From Streptomyces katrae (GTDB taxonomy: Bacteria; Actinomycetota; Actinomycetes; Streptomycetales; Streptomycetaceae): a stretch of 64,000 bases of DNA. The notes beneath the pieces are model-generated. The model saw only the letters and a list, made by a program, of their open reading frames with translations, was not told the origin of the DNA and did not search any database. The stretch's first letter is position 1. The number at the start of each line of letters is the position of its first letter. Positions 8,602 through 17,016 of this stretch are shown here, one piece after another. Where the stretch lies: NCBI RefSeq assembly GCF_002028425.1, contig NZ_CP020042.1:7440852-7504851 (forward strand), read 5' to 3'. The position numbers and the translations under genes are program-made.

Positions 8602-9775
8602 AGGCCACATCCTCTTCCGCAGGACGCTCGACGAGCGGACCGTGTCGCGAGGGCCGGGGGAACCGCCCGGGGCTGTCTTCCCCATGCGCATGGGGACAGC
8701 CGGGCTGGGCCTGCTCGTCAACGATCACCGCGAAGCCACCCGCATCCTGTCCGACGTGGAGACCTACGGCAGCGCGGGCGAACTCATGGCGAGCGTCTTC
8801 GACGAGCCGGACGAGGCGCATCCGGACGGCTCGCATCCGCACGCGGCGTCCGAGGAGGTCTTCGCGGTCAACCAGACCGACGGGGAGGAGCACCGCCGCG
8901 TGCGGCGCGCGCTCCGGAGGGTCATCGACACCCGCGTGCGCGACGTCTCGGACCAGCTGGTCCAGGACGTGCGGCAGGCGGTCGAGAGCGCCCTCGCGCT
9001 GGGGAGGCTCGACGCGGTCGCGTCGATCGGCGTGCCCATCGCCGACAGCGTGATGTCGCGCCTGCTCGGACTCGACGAGAAGCTCGTCTCGGCCCTGCGG
9101 ACCGCGGTGTACGGGGGATACCCGGTGCGCGAGCTCGACGCCACCCTCGTCGACTGGGTGCGCGACAGGCGGGCCCGCCCCGCCGACGACCTCGTGTCGG
9201 ACCTGATGGCGGAGCTCCCCTCCCTCGACGACCGGCAGGTCGCGGCGAACACCCGGTTGCTCGCGCTGTCGGGCGTCGAGGTGCTGGCGGCGCTGATCAC
9301 GAACGGCATCCTCTGCCTGGCGCAGGACCCGAAGACCCAAAGCCTCGTGCGCGACGACGAGACGCTGCTGCCCGGCCTCGTCCACGAGGTGCAGCGGTAC
9401 GCGAGCCCGATCGCGCGGGGGATCTACCGGATGTCGAAGGAGTCGTCCGTGATCGGCGGGTACGCGGTTCCCGCCGGCACCCTGCTCGTCATCGGGGTGG
9501 ACGTCTGCAACAGGGACACGTCCGTGCTTCCCGACGCCCACAGGTTCGACCCCACGCGTGGCCGGGATTTCGAGAACCTGACGTTCGGCCGTGGGAAGCA
9601 CTCGTGCCTGGGCATTCCGGTCACGCGGCTCATCGCGGCGCAGGCCCTGCGCGTATTCCTCTCGGGAACGACGAGTTTCGGCCTGACCGTGGAGCCGTCA
9701 GAGCTGCGTTTCCACGATACTGCGGTCATGAACGGGCTCGTCGAACTCCCGATTTGGGTCGAGTGCGCGAACTAG
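8594..9775 (+). CDS. Cytochrome P450 with non-canonical I-helix
   Basis: A 393-residue P450. GTG start at 8594 after AAGGAG, overlapping the preceding gene. Recognised by EEHRRVRRALRR (C-helix), EVQR (K-helix) and the haem loop FGRGKHSCLGIP with C338 as thiolate ligand. The I-helix reads LSGVEVLAAL, so the conserved oxygen-activating Thr is replaced by Val while the preceding acid is kept. P450s without this Thr often use other proton routes or do cross-linking, rearrangement or peroxygenase-type chemistry. It closes the plus-strand operon of the RiPP locus; downstream sequence turns into transposase debris. Family certain, unusual chemistry inferred. Confidence 0.92.
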   Translation: MSEGHILFRRTLDERTVSRGPGEPPGAVFPMRMGTAGLGLLVNDHREATRILSDVETYGSAGELMASVFDEPDEAHPDGSHPHAASEEVFAVNQTDGEEHRRVRRALRRVIDTRVRDVSDQLVQDVRQAVESALALGRLDAVASIGVPIADSVMSRLLGLDEKLVSALRTAVYGGYPVRELDATLVDWVRDRRARPADDLVSDLMAELPSLDDRQVAANTRLLALSGVEVLAALITNGILCLAQDPKTQSLVRDDETLLPGLVHEVQRYASPIARGIYRMSKESSVIGGYAVPAGTLLVIGVDVCNRDTSVLPDAHRFDPTRGRDFENLTFGRGKHSCLGIPVTRLIAAQALRVFLSGTTSFGLTVEPSELRFHDTAVMNGLVELPIWVECAN

Positions 9776-9887
9776 TGTCTCGTGATCCTGATTGCGTCAC
9801 TTCGGTGGGGCGGTCCGGGTGAAGGGTTTCGCGGAAGTGGACGTGCGGGTTCTTCGCGAGCCATGCCTCCACGTCCGGGGAGGCGTG
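9774..9887 (-). pseudogene. IS630-family transposase remnant
   Basis: A short minus-strand stretch translates to HASPDVEAWLAKNPHVHFRE followed by a degenerate TLHPD segment. This resembles the end of the DDE domain of IS630-type transposases, where a similar VxxWLAKHPRVHLHFTP segment precedes the catalytic Glu. There is no start, no catalytic residues and no remaining element. It begins right at the P450 stop and marks the right edge of the RiPP locus. Confidence 0.55.
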
Positions 9888-10691
9888 CCTGGAGAGGTTC
9901 GAGGCAGAGGCGAACTCGTGGTGAGGCGGGTATCTGCCGTGGGCCCCCGACGAGCTCGGGCCGAGACCGTGAACCCGGTTGCTCGTCGCCGCCACTCCCG
10001 GCTCGGAACGACCATCACGGTGCCGCTGACGACCGGTGGTCTGTCCGCCTGCTCGCCGGCCCCGGAAAACATCATCGCGGTGGAGGCGGTGAACAGCTCG
10101 ACCGCCCGACTGCTGACCATGACCTGCTCCGAGTTCACTGCGGACCAGTTCGGCGTGCAGCAAGGGGACGGGCCCGACAACGGACTGCGCGACTGGGCAG
10201 TGCCCCGTGCTCTGACCGGGCCTCGGGTGGATTCCGTCCAGGTGTCCAAATTGAGGGACCTGCCAGCGGGGGAGGTACCGACGAGCGACGGCGACGGCGG
10301 CACCGTGACCTCGGGCCGCGACGACCACTATCACGAGCTGGCGTCCTGAGAAGGCTTCGGGGAAAGGGCAGGGCTTCGCGCACCCGTCCCGGCTCATCCG
10401 GTCTTGGCGGTGGCCTCGGCGCCACCGGTGTCGGTGACCTTGCCACGGGGGCTCATGCAACGTACGACGGGCAGTGGGTGGGAGACGAGGAGGCAGGCGA
10501 CCCCACCCTCTTCCCAATCATCCAGGAGGGGTGCCCTCCCCGGCCGGCGGCGAATTCCAGGCCACCGACGCCATCGCCGCCTACGCACGCGACCACGAGG
10601 TCCTCATCCATCCGGTTGCCGGGGAGTACTGTGCGACATCCCGTGGGTTGCTCTGAGCCTCCCTGAGTCTTCAACCTCGTGGCCAGGGGGT
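9888..10691. other. No supported gene
   Basis: About 800 bases with open frames on both strands but no recognisable protein and no consistent ribosome site. A plus-strand stretch ending at 10349 and another ending at 10656 (GEFQATDAIAAYARDHEVL) have some coding character and may be decayed gene ends. I see no full gene. Confidence 0.5.
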
Positions 10692-10904
10692 TCTGTTCTG
10701 TCCAGGGAGGTTGTGGACGGGTGATGCAGGTCTCGGCTGAGAGATCTTGAAATGGGTGAGGGCCTTCTGGCCTGGTGTGGATTGCGACATCTGCACCGGC
10801 GACCAGAAAGGCCCTCGTGCCCCACCGTAATGCACCCCTGACCGAGACCGAACGCCTGCGGCTGGCCCATTGCGTGGTCGAGGACGGCTGGCCGCTACGG
10901 CGGC
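10692..10904 (+). mobile_element. Truncated IS481-type element (5' end only)
   Basis: This segment is a diverged copy of the left end of the intact IS481 element at 13236. Shared stretches include GGGAGGTTGTGGACGGGTGA, the CCCCACCGTAATGCACCCCT start region (PHRNAPLTET) and the GGTCGAGGACGGCTGGCCGCT block. Similarity stops in the helix-turn-helix region around 10904, where the frame ends in unrelated sequence. Only about 200 of 1,070 bases remain, so it is inactive. Confidence 0.8.
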
Positions 10905-11287
10905 CGTCTGAGTACGGAGACCTGCGTCCCACCTGGACATCCCTCCCTGGACCAGCAAGATCCATTGTCAGGGTGTCCACTCCACGGGGTCAGCCTCAGA
11001 GACCCATGCCCGTGGCCGGCTGGGCATCGGCTGTCCCGTGGCGATCGGCTGCGACCACACTCGCACCTGAGCCACGAGCAGTAACCACCAAAGCCCAGTT
11101 CGACGCTGTGATGTCGGCCCAGGACCGGAACAGGCCGCATGGCAGATGGGGCAAGCGGCGCAAACCGCAGAGAGCGTAGGCTCCAGCAGCGGCGGGGGCG
11201 CTTCGACCGGCCCGCAGTGCTAGACGGTTACAGTGGGCGAGCCCGTTGAGTGGCATAGCGCATCCGTGCAGAGAGGGGCAGCGGGGA
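10905..11287. other. No supported gene
   Basis: Sequence between the IS481 fragment and the SMI1/KNR4 gene. It has no recognisable protein. The last 50 bases provide the leader of the next gene. Confidence 0.5.
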
Positions 11288-11830
11288 ATGAGTGTGGCGG
11301 AGAGCTGGTCCCGCGTCATGAATCTCCTCCGGGCACATGCGCCGGCCGATCACGCGGACCTGCCCGGCCCGGCCCCGGAGCGGGTACTCGCGGCCGCCGA
11401 GGAGCGCATGGGTGTCTCCTTGCATCAGGACCTGCGCGTGTGGCTGCTGCAGAACAACCTGGATCTCCCCGAGGACGATGTGGACGACGACGTCGCCTGC
11501 TGCGGTTACGCCGGGTTCCCGGACGAGGCGAGCTTCTTTCTGGGCATCCGGGCGATGGAGAAGCTCTACGCCAACCACCCCTTGTCCGGTGGCGACGAAT
11601 GGCGCGAGGAGTGGATCCCGTTCCTGTCCGATCAGGATGCCTGGACGGGGCGGTTCATCGATGTGACGGACGGACGTATCGGCAAATGGTTCGTGGGTGA
11701 GCCCACGACCACCGGCGAGCACCCGTCACTGGCCCACTACTTCGACTCCGTGGCGGAGATGCTGACGAGGATCGGCACAGGGGACTATCCGCCCTGTTCT
11801 GTTGTCGATGGGCGACTTGTCTGGTTGTGA
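11288..11830 (+). CDS. SMI1/KNR4-family protein
   Basis: A 180-residue acidic cytoplasmic protein. I chose ATG 11288 (MSVAESWSRV), which follows an AGAGGGG ribosome site, over an in-frame ATG 42 bases upstream. The pattern PERVLAAAEERMGVSLHQDLRVWLLQNN, a later WIPFLSDQ, and DVTDGRIGKW followed by a C-terminal helix matches the SMI1/KNR4 (SUKH) fold. In bacteria such proteins are common immunity proteins against polymorphic toxins. The nearest candidate toxin is the broken nuclease-like gene on the opposite strand at 11904, with which it shares a terminator. Family likely; immunity role is inference. Confidence 0.8.
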   Translation: MSVAESWSRVMNLLRAHAPADHADLPGPAPERVLAAAEERMGVSLHQDLRVWLLQNNLDLPEDDVDDDVACCGYAGFPDEASFFLGIRAMEKLYANHPLSGGDEWREEWIPFLSDQDAWTGRFIDVTDGRIGKWFVGEPTTTGEHPSLAHYFDSVAEMLTRIGTGDYPPCSVVDGRLVWL

Positions 11831-11850
11831 GGCCGCGACGCCGTGAAACA

Positions 11851-11892
11851 GAAGTGCCCCCCCGGAACCGAAGAACGGCCGGGGGGCACTTC
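11851..11892. terminator. Bidirectional hairpin terminator
   Basis: GAAGTGCCCCCCCGG (11851-11865) pairs with CCGGGGGGCACTTC (11879-11892), giving a stem of about 14 bp. It lies between the convergent SMI1/KNR4 gene and the nuclease-like remnant and can serve both. Confidence 0.85.
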
Positions 11893-11903
11893 TCATGGTC
11901 CGG

Positions 11904-12250
11904 TTACGGAGTGGGTGCGGTGAATCCGTCGAGGTCGACCCAGTAGCCGTCGTCCTCCATCAAGCGCTGATCCTTGATGAAGTCGCCGAACGGCCGCATC
12001 GACTGGGTGTTCTGCCAGTTCGACATCGAGGACCGGCCTCGGTGCCGGGGTGTTCGGCCGCAGGTGGAGCGTCTTGGTGTCGTCGGCGTTGCGCTTGAGA
12101 TAGGTCTGTATGCACTCTCCGCGCCGCTGTAACCGACGGGGTTGGGGCCCGCCGGGTTTTCGGCGCTCTGCGCGGCGTTGGCGAACACGAACTCGTCACA
12201 GCTTTTCAAGTCGGTGATCGGCTTCCCTGCGTCCAGGGACCACATCCCCT
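11904..12250 (-). pseudogene. Nuclease-like secreted protein, C-terminal remnant
   Basis: Minus-strand coding fragments in more than one frame. One reads MWSLDAGKPITDLKSCDEFVFANAA, the next (shifted) CIQTYLKRNADDTKTLHL, and the last (shifted back) SMRPFGDFIKDQRLMEDDGYW to a stop at 11904. The CDEFxFA motif resembles NucA/NucB-type deoxyribonuclease domains, which occur as toxin tips. At least two frameshifts separate the pieces, and the 5' part is lost towards the IS5-type transposase. Assignment to the NucA/NucB-like class is tentative; the broken state is clear. Confidence 0.5.
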
Positions 12251-12307
12251 CAACCCGCTGACCTGATCGCGGCCTGAATGACATGCGGGACCGACACGCC
12301 CGGCAGG

Positions 12308-13177
12308 TCACAGCCATTCGTTGATCGCGGCGACGAGGACGGTGGCTTCGAAGCGGACCGCGAGCTTGTCGAACCGGGTGGCCACCGCCCGGTTCCTCTT
12401 CAGCCGGTTGATGCCGCACTCGACCGCGTGCCGGGCCTTGTAGTCCTCACGGTCGAAGGCCGGAGGCCGCCCGCCGACTGTTCCCCGGCGCTTACGGTGA
12501 CCGGCCTGATCGGCAGGTTCCGGAACGGTGCAGCGGATCCCGCGCCGCCCTAGATAGGCACGGTTCGCGCGCGATGAGTAGGCCTTGTCGGCCCGCACCC
12601 GCAACGGGCGGACCCGGGGCCGGCCCAGGCCGAGACGAGGGACCCGGATAGCTTCCAGCACCGCCGTGAACTGCGGGCAATCTCCCCGCTGACCGGCTGT
12701 GACCAGCACCGATAACGGCCGCTGGCCTTGCTCACAGGCGAGGTGGATCTTCGTGGTCCAGCCCCCGCGGGACCGGCCCAGGCCATGATCGTCCGGTTCG
12801 GCCTGGTGGCCGCCCGGCGGCTCCTTCTGGGCTTGACCGTCCCGACGGGCGCCGGACGCGTGTTGATGGGCCCGGCAGATCGTGGAGTCGGCGTTCACGT
12901 CCCAGGTGATCAGCCCGACGGCATCCGCCCGGGCCTGCAACGCGGTCAGCACCGACGACCAGACGCCATTGCGCTGCCAGCGACGGAACAGCCCATAGAC
13001 CGTCTGCCACGGACCGTATTCCGCCGGCAGATCACGCCACGGGGCACCGGTCCGCACCCGCCAGCGGATCCCATCGATCAACCGCCGCCGGCACACCGAC
13101 GGCCTGCCCAGCCCCGCGACCGGCAACAACGGCCCCAGCACCGCCCACTGATCATCTGAAAGATCCCCTCGCCCCAC
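12308..13177 (-). CDS. IS5-family transposase
   Basis: A complete 289-residue DDE transposase, GTG start at 13177. The N-terminal domain [14 protein letters not shown] and [20 protein letters not shown] are typical of IS5-type elements. Catalytic residues appear as D97 (ADST), the Asp in RADKAYSS, and the Glu in [21 protein letters not shown]. The element's upstream end probably reads GGCCGTGTTTTAGAACTGGG (minus strand, about 13213-13232). I could not find a convincing matching inverted repeat downstream near 12250-12300, so that end may be trimmed. It lies back-to-back with the IS481 element at 13236. Confidence 0.9.
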   Translation of the reverse strand: MGRGDLSDDQWAVLGPLLPVAGLGRPSVCRRRLIDGIRWRVRTGAPWRDLPAEYGPWQTVYGLFRRWQRNGVWSSVLTALQARADAVGLITWDVNADSTICRAHQHASGARRDGQAQKEPPGGHQAEPDDHGLGRSRGGWTTKIHLACEQGQRPLSVLVTAGQRGDCPQFTAVLEAIRVPRLGLGRPRVRPLRVRADKAYSSRANRAYLGRRGIRCTVPEPADQAGHRKRRGTVGGRPPAFDREDYKARHAVECGINRLKRNRAVATRFDKLAVRFEATVLVAAINEWL

Positions 13178-13235
13178 ACCGAGATCATCACGGCACGAGG
13201 CGAGACACGGACCCCAGTTCTAAAACACGGCCTAG

Positions 13236-14308
13236 TTGTATTGCCCTGGGAGGTTGTGGACGGGTGACGCAGGTCTCGGCTGAGGGATCTTGAACGGGTG
13301 AGGGCCTTCCGGGTTCGGTGTGGATTGCGACGTCTACACCGACCAGCAGAAGGCCCTCATGCCCCACCGTAATGCACCCCTGACCGAGACCGGACGCCTT
13401 CGCCTGGCCCGCTGCGTGGTCGAGGACGGCTGGCCGCTGCGCCGGGCGGCCGAGCGATTCCAGGTCTCGCCCACCACCGCCCAGCGGTGGGCGGCCCGCT
13501 ACCGGGCCGGGGGTGAGGCCGGAATGACCGACCGGTCCTCGCGCCCGCACACCAGCCCACGCCGGACCCCGACCCGCATCGAGCGGCGGATCATCAAGGT
13601 CCGCCTCGCCCGCCGGTGGGGGCCCGCCCGCATCGCCCACCTGCTCAACCTGGTGCCCTCGACGGTGCACCGGATCCTGACCCGGTTCGGCCTGGCCCGT
13701 CTCACGCACCTGGACCGCGCCACCGGCGCCGTCATACGCCGCTACGAACGCGACCGTCCGGGCGAGCTGGTCCACGTGGACATCAAGAAGCTCGGCAACA
13801 TCCCCGACGGCGGCGGCCACAAGACCCTCGGCCGCCAGGCCGGCCGCAAGAACCGCTCCAGCGCCGGCTACAGCTACATCCACACCGCCGTCGACGACCA
13901 CTCCCGCCTCGCTTACAGCGAGATCCACGCCGACGAGAAGAAGGAGACCGCCACCGCCTTCTGGGCCCGGGCCCAGGCCTACTTCGCCGGCGTGGGCATC
14001 ACCGTCGAACGGGTCCTGACCGACAACGGCGCCTGCTACCGCTCCCGCGACTGGCGCGACGCCCTGGCAGCGGCCGGGATCGCCCACAAGCGAACCCGGC
14101 CCTACCGGCCCCAGACCAACGGCAAGGTCGAACGCCTCAACCGGACCCTGCTCGAGGAGTGGGCCTACGCCCGCCCCTACCAGTCAGAGCAGGAACGACG
14201 CGACGCCTTCCCTGGCTGGCTCCACACCTACAATCACCACCGCGGACACACCGCACTCGCAGGCAAACCACCCGCCAGCCGCGTCCCCAACCTCACAGGG
14301 CAGTACAC
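13236..14308 (+). mobile_element. IS481-family insertion sequence, intact
   Basis: A 1,073-bp element. The left inverted repeat TTGTATTGCCCTGGGAGG starts at 13236 and the right end (14285-14308) carries its diverged complement; about 20 of 24 positions match. CTAG occurs immediately outside both ends (13232-13235 and 14309-14312), the known target duplication of IS481-type elements. It contains one intact transposase gene. The left CTAG abuts the presumed end of the IS5-type element, so this insertion came later. Confidence 0.9.
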
Positions 14309-14312
14309 CTAG
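13359..14312 (+). CDS. IS481-family transposase
   Basis: 317 residues from ATG 13359. An N-terminal helix-turn-helix (LRRAAERFQVSPTTAQRW) is followed by an rve-type integrase core with D141 (VHVDIKKLG), D222 (LTDNG) and E258 (TNGKVERL), the complete DDE triad. The C-terminus has the family's YNHHRGHTALAGKPPASR segment. The TAG stop at 14310-14312 is not in the element: it is the last three bases of the CTAG target duplication. Intact and potentially active. Confidence 0.95.
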   Translation: MPHRNAPLTETGRLRLARCVVEDGWPLRRAAERFQVSPTTAQRWAARYRAGGEAGMTDRSSRPHTSPRRTPTRIERRIIKVRLARRWGPARIAHLLNLVPSTVHRILTRFGLARLTHLDRATGAVIRRYERDRPGELVHVDIKKLGNIPDGGGHKTLGRQAGRKNRSSAGYSYIHTAVDDHSRLAYSEIHADEKKETATAFWARAQAYFAGVGITVERVLTDNGACYRSRDWRDALAAAGIAHKRTRPYRPQTNGKVERLNRTLLEEWAYARPYQSEQERRDAFPGWLHTYNHHRGHTALAGKPPASRVPNLTGQYT

Positions 14313-14383
14313 GGCTCGGTGATCTCGGCCGACCGCGCACTTGGTTCGCGGGGAGGCGGCTGCGGCGGTGCAGAGGGCGGACG

Positions 14384-14424
14384 CGAGCCGTCCCCGGCGC
14401 CCGAGGGACGCCGGGGACGGCTCG
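14384..14424 (-). terminator. Hairpin terminator
   Basis: CGAGCCGTCCCCGGCG (14384-14399) and CGCCGGGGACGGCTCG (14409-14424) form a perfect 16-bp stem with a 9-base loop. It lies just after the stop of the minus-strand proline-rich protein gene and before the IS481 right end. Confidence 0.85.
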
Positions 14425-14438
14425 GTGCGGGACCGCAC

Positions 14439-15155
14439 TCAGGCGATGGGGGCCTTGTGGACGTTGAGCAGGGCGACCAGGGCGGTGCCGAGGTCGGTCA
14501 CGACCATGTTCGCCTTGGCCTTGGCGTCGGCCGTGGTGGCGCCCTTCTCGGCGACCATCAGCAGGCCGTCGACGGAGCCCTTGAGCTTGTCGATCGCGGC
14601 GGAAGCCTGCTCGACACGGGCGGACTCGGGGGCGGCCGCCGGAAGCACGGTGGGCGACTTCGCGGGCGTGGCGGCCGGGGGCTGGGCGATCGGCGCAGCG
14701 GGCTTCGCGGGCTCGGCAGCGGGGGGCTTCGCCACCGGGTCGGCCGGCTTCGCGACCGGGGGCTTCGCCACCGGGTCGGCCGGCGGGTTGGCGGGCTTCG
14801 CCGGGGCGTTGACGACGGGCTTCGCCGGAGTCTGTGCGGCGGGGACGGACTTCTTCAGGTCTGCGAACGCAGGTTCGATCTTCGCCTTGACCGCAGCCAG
14901 TTCAGCCGCTGACACCTTCCCGTCCGGCGACTTCAGCACCGCCGAGAGCAGATCCGTGACGGGCTCCAGCACCCCGGCGGCAGCGCCGAGCGACTGGACT
15001 TGTGCGAGCAACGCGTCACTGCCGGGGACGGCTTCTCCTGTGACGCCGAGGGGCGGCTGCTCGGGGCCGCGGGCGACTGCCGCGATACCCGGTGACGCGG
15101 TCAGCAGGGTCGCGCAGAGGGCGGCGGGAACGGAATAGCGGGTCATGCGGTGCAA
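14439..15155 (-). CDS. Secreted Ala/Pro-rich protein with PAKP-type repeats
   Basis: A 238-residue protein. AGGAG lies seven bases before TTG 15155, so the TTG is the better start; ATG 15146 is three codons further in. A Sec signal peptide (YSVPAALCATLLTASPGIAAVA) is followed by a helical region, a central low-complexity linker of PVAKP/PAKPA units (about residues 110-165), and a second helical region (VEQASAAIDKLKGSVDGL). The layout suggests a secreted or wall-spanning protein with two helical modules joined by a rigid linker. No domain recognised. It ends at a strong hairpin terminator. Confidence 0.75.
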   Translation of the reverse strand: MHRMTRYSVPAALCATLLTASPGIAAVARGPEQPPLGVTGEAVPGSDALLAQVQSLGAAAGVLEPVTDLLSAVLKSPDGKVSAAELAAVKAKIEPAFADLKKSVPAAQTPAKPVVNAPAKPANPPADPVAKPPVAKPADPVAKPPAAEPAKPAAPIAQPPAATPAKSPTVLPAAAPESARVEQASAAIDKLKGSVDGLLMVAEKGATTADAKAKANMVVTDLGTALVALLNVHKAPIA

Positions 15156-15374
15156 CGGCTTGCTCCTGTTCGGTGATGACGGTGTGGTGTGGCCGGAGTC
15201 GGCCCGGGGCGGGGTGGATGCCCTTTACCACTCACCGCCATCCCGTCACGCACCGCAACCGGAGCTGCCCTCCCGTTCCGACGACACGCCCGTCAACGGC
15301 CTGGTAGATCGCACTGACCAGCTGTGATGCCTTCACCCCAGCGCGCTAACCCGCCTCAGCTACCGTGACACGGA

Positions 15375-15761
15375 GTGACCGTCGATTCCGGGGTGACCCC
15401 CAGGACCTCGTCGCCACCGTCGCGCTCGCTCCGGCCGCTGGAAGCCCGCGACCGTGCGGGGCGTCCTCACGGGCCGGGGATCGGCCCCATCACCGACGAG
15501 GGCGGCGCCATCGGCTCCCGGGGCCGCTGCCACGCCTGGTCCGTCGCCTTCGGACCGCGCGGCTTCCACACCACGCAGGCCGAAGCCGTCGCCCGCGTCG
15601 TCGCTGCCTGGCCGAACACCGGCCCCTGCGGATACGAGCCGTCCGTCCTCCTCGCGCTGGTCCTGCCGCGCCGCCGACGTGACAAGGCGGGCCGGCCATG
15701 CACTGCCAGGGCGTGGCGGCCGCGGATTGCGGGGTCCGGTGGGCTGTGTCAGCGTGGTTAG
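15375..15761 (+). CDS. Hypothetical protein
   Basis: A 128-residue frame with strong G/C third-position bias in its middle (GRCHAWSVAFGPRGF followed by HTTQAEAVARVVAAWP), suggesting true coding. The proposed GTG start at 15375 lacks a good ribosome site and the C-terminal third looks less coding, so the gene may be truncated or frameshifted. Nothing recognised. Confidence 0.35.
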   Translation: MTVDSGVTPRTSSPPSRSLRPLEARDRAGRPHGPGIGPITDEGGAIGSRGRCHAWSVAFGPRGFHTTQAEAVARVVAAWPNTGPCGYEPSVLLALVLPRRRRDKAGRPCTARAWRPRIAGSGGLCQRG

Positions 15762-15823
15762 CCGGAAGCTCGGGGTTGTCAGGGGCGGGGACGACCCGAG
15801 GAATCCCGTACGAGGGGAAACCC

Positions 15824-16264
15824 ATGAGGCACATTCCGAGTAATGCCGTGAGCGCGGCGGCAGCGTTGGTCCTTTCCGTCGGCGGAGCTTCTCCCGCCTT
15901 CGCGGCCGATCCGAGCCCCAACTCCAGTGCAGCGGCTGCGCAGTTGTGCACCGACCTGAACAAGCTCCGTTCCGACGCGACGGCACTGTTCGGACTGAAT
16001 CCGGCGTCGGCGACGAAGGACCAGGTCAAGAGCGCGTACGACGACGTCAGGGACGGCTGGGATGCGGTCGCGAAGTCCACGGCGGAATGGAATGCGGCGC
16101 AGAGGGAGGCCGTGAAGTCCGCGGCGGACGGGCTGAAGAAGACCTGGGACGGCCTGCCGGACGACACCGCCGGCGCCGAGGCCGCCACCAAGCTGAAGCC
16201 GCAGGCCCAGATGCTGGACAGCGCGGTGAAGTCCGCGCGGACCGGTCTGAAGTGCCCGGGCTGA
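15824..16264 (+). CDS. Small secreted helical protein
   Basis: 146 residues from ATG 15824, after a GAGGGG site. A clear signal peptide (AVSAAAALVLSVGGASPAFA) with an AxA cleavage site is followed by a mature helical domain of about 115 residues with one Cys near each end (AQLCTDLNKL and GLKCPG), which could form one disulfide. Charged amphipathic helices (DQVKSAYDDVRDGWDAVAKS) dominate. No family recognised; it resembles the small secreted proteins common in streptomycetes. A strong terminator follows at 16366. Confidence 0.75.
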   Translation: MRHIPSNAVSAAAALVLSVGGASPAFAADPSPNSSAAAAQLCTDLNKLRSDATALFGLNPASATKDQVKSAYDDVRDGWDAVAKSTAEWNAAQREAVKSAADGLKKTWDGLPDDTAGAEAATKLKPQAQMLDSAVKSARTGLKCPG

Positions 16265-16365
16265 CGACCGCACTCGGACCCATGACGGTGATCTTTGCAG
16301 GGTGTGACTGACGCTGCGGGGATCTTCCGGATGCGGCGGGCGGCCGGATCGCAGGCCCGCCGGTT

Positions 16366-16399
16366 GAGGGCCGCCTCCCGAGCCAGGGAGGCGGCCCTC
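16366..16399 (+). terminator. Hairpin terminator
   Basis: GAGGGCCGCCTCCC (16366-16379) pairs perfectly with GGGAGGCGGCCCTC (16386-16399) around a six-base loop, about 100 bases after the secreted protein gene. Confidence 0.85.
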
Positions 16400-16575
16400 A
16401 CGCACGTTGCCCGGCCCGATGCTGTGGGCCCGGCCCGCCCCCTTGGACCCGAAGGCCCCTGCCGGGCCCTCAGGGGGCGCGGTGTCGAGGGGTTCGGTCA
16501 TCTTCACCCTGTACGGCGGTGGGCTGCGGGGGACGTGCCGCACGGTGGACGGCACCGATTCCCTACGATTGCTGC

Positions 16576-17016
16576 GTGCCCACCTTTTCCTTCGAACGCA
16601 ATCCCCCGCTCGCCCCCGCGGAGGCGTGGCGCAGGCTGACGGAATGGCCCCGCCACGCCGACGTGGTCCCGCTGACCAGGATCGAGGTGCTCACCGCGCT
16701 GCCGACCCGCGAGGGCACGCGTTTCGTGGCCCGGTCGGGCGTCGGACCGGTGACCGTCGACGACGTCATGGAGGTGACGGTCTGGCGCCCGCCGGCGGGC
16801 GACGAGCCCGGCCTGTGCCGGCTGGAGAAGCGCGGCCGGGTCGTCCTGGGCTGGGCGGAGATCGAGGTCCGGCCAGGGCCGGGGGGCCGCAGCCGGGTGG
16901 TGTGGCGGGAGGAACTGCGCATCCGCTGCCTGCCGCGCCTCTTCGGCGGCGTCCTGAAGCGGACGGCCCGCCTCGTGTTCGGCCGCGCGGCCACCCAGCT
17001 GCTCAGGAAGGCCTGA
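16576..17016 (+). CDS. SRPBCC-family protein
   Basis: 146 residues from GTG 16576 (VPTFSFERNPPL). The opening strand, PAEAWRRLTEWPRHADVVPLT, GVGPVTVDDVMEVTVW and the basic C-terminal helix fit the START/Bet v1-like (SRPBCC) hydrophobic-ligand fold seen in many streptomycete polyketide cyclase-like proteins. No neighbour suggests a ligand. No signal peptide. The frame can be read longer upstream, but the GTG gives the expected N-terminus. Confidence 0.75.
   Translation: MPTFSFERNPPLAPAEAWRRLTEWPRHADVVPLTRIEVLTALPTREGTRFVARSGVGPVTVDDVMEVTVWRPPAGDEPGLCRLEKRGRVVLGWAEIEVRPGPGGRSRVVWREELRIRCLPRLFGGVLKRTARLVFGRAATQLLRKA

Noticed and set aside
9792..10349. 185-codon plus-strand frame after the second P450
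   Set aside because: Its 5' part overlaps the IS630 remnant, there is no ribosome site, and I recognise nothing in it.
13188..14087. Minus-strand frame inside the IS481 element
   Set aside because: It is the complement of the transposase gene, Gly/Val-rich, and has no start signal.
14700..14830. DNA repeats in the 14439 gene as a mobile or regulatory repeat
   Set aside because: They encode in-frame PAKP/PVAKP protein repeats of a secreted linker.
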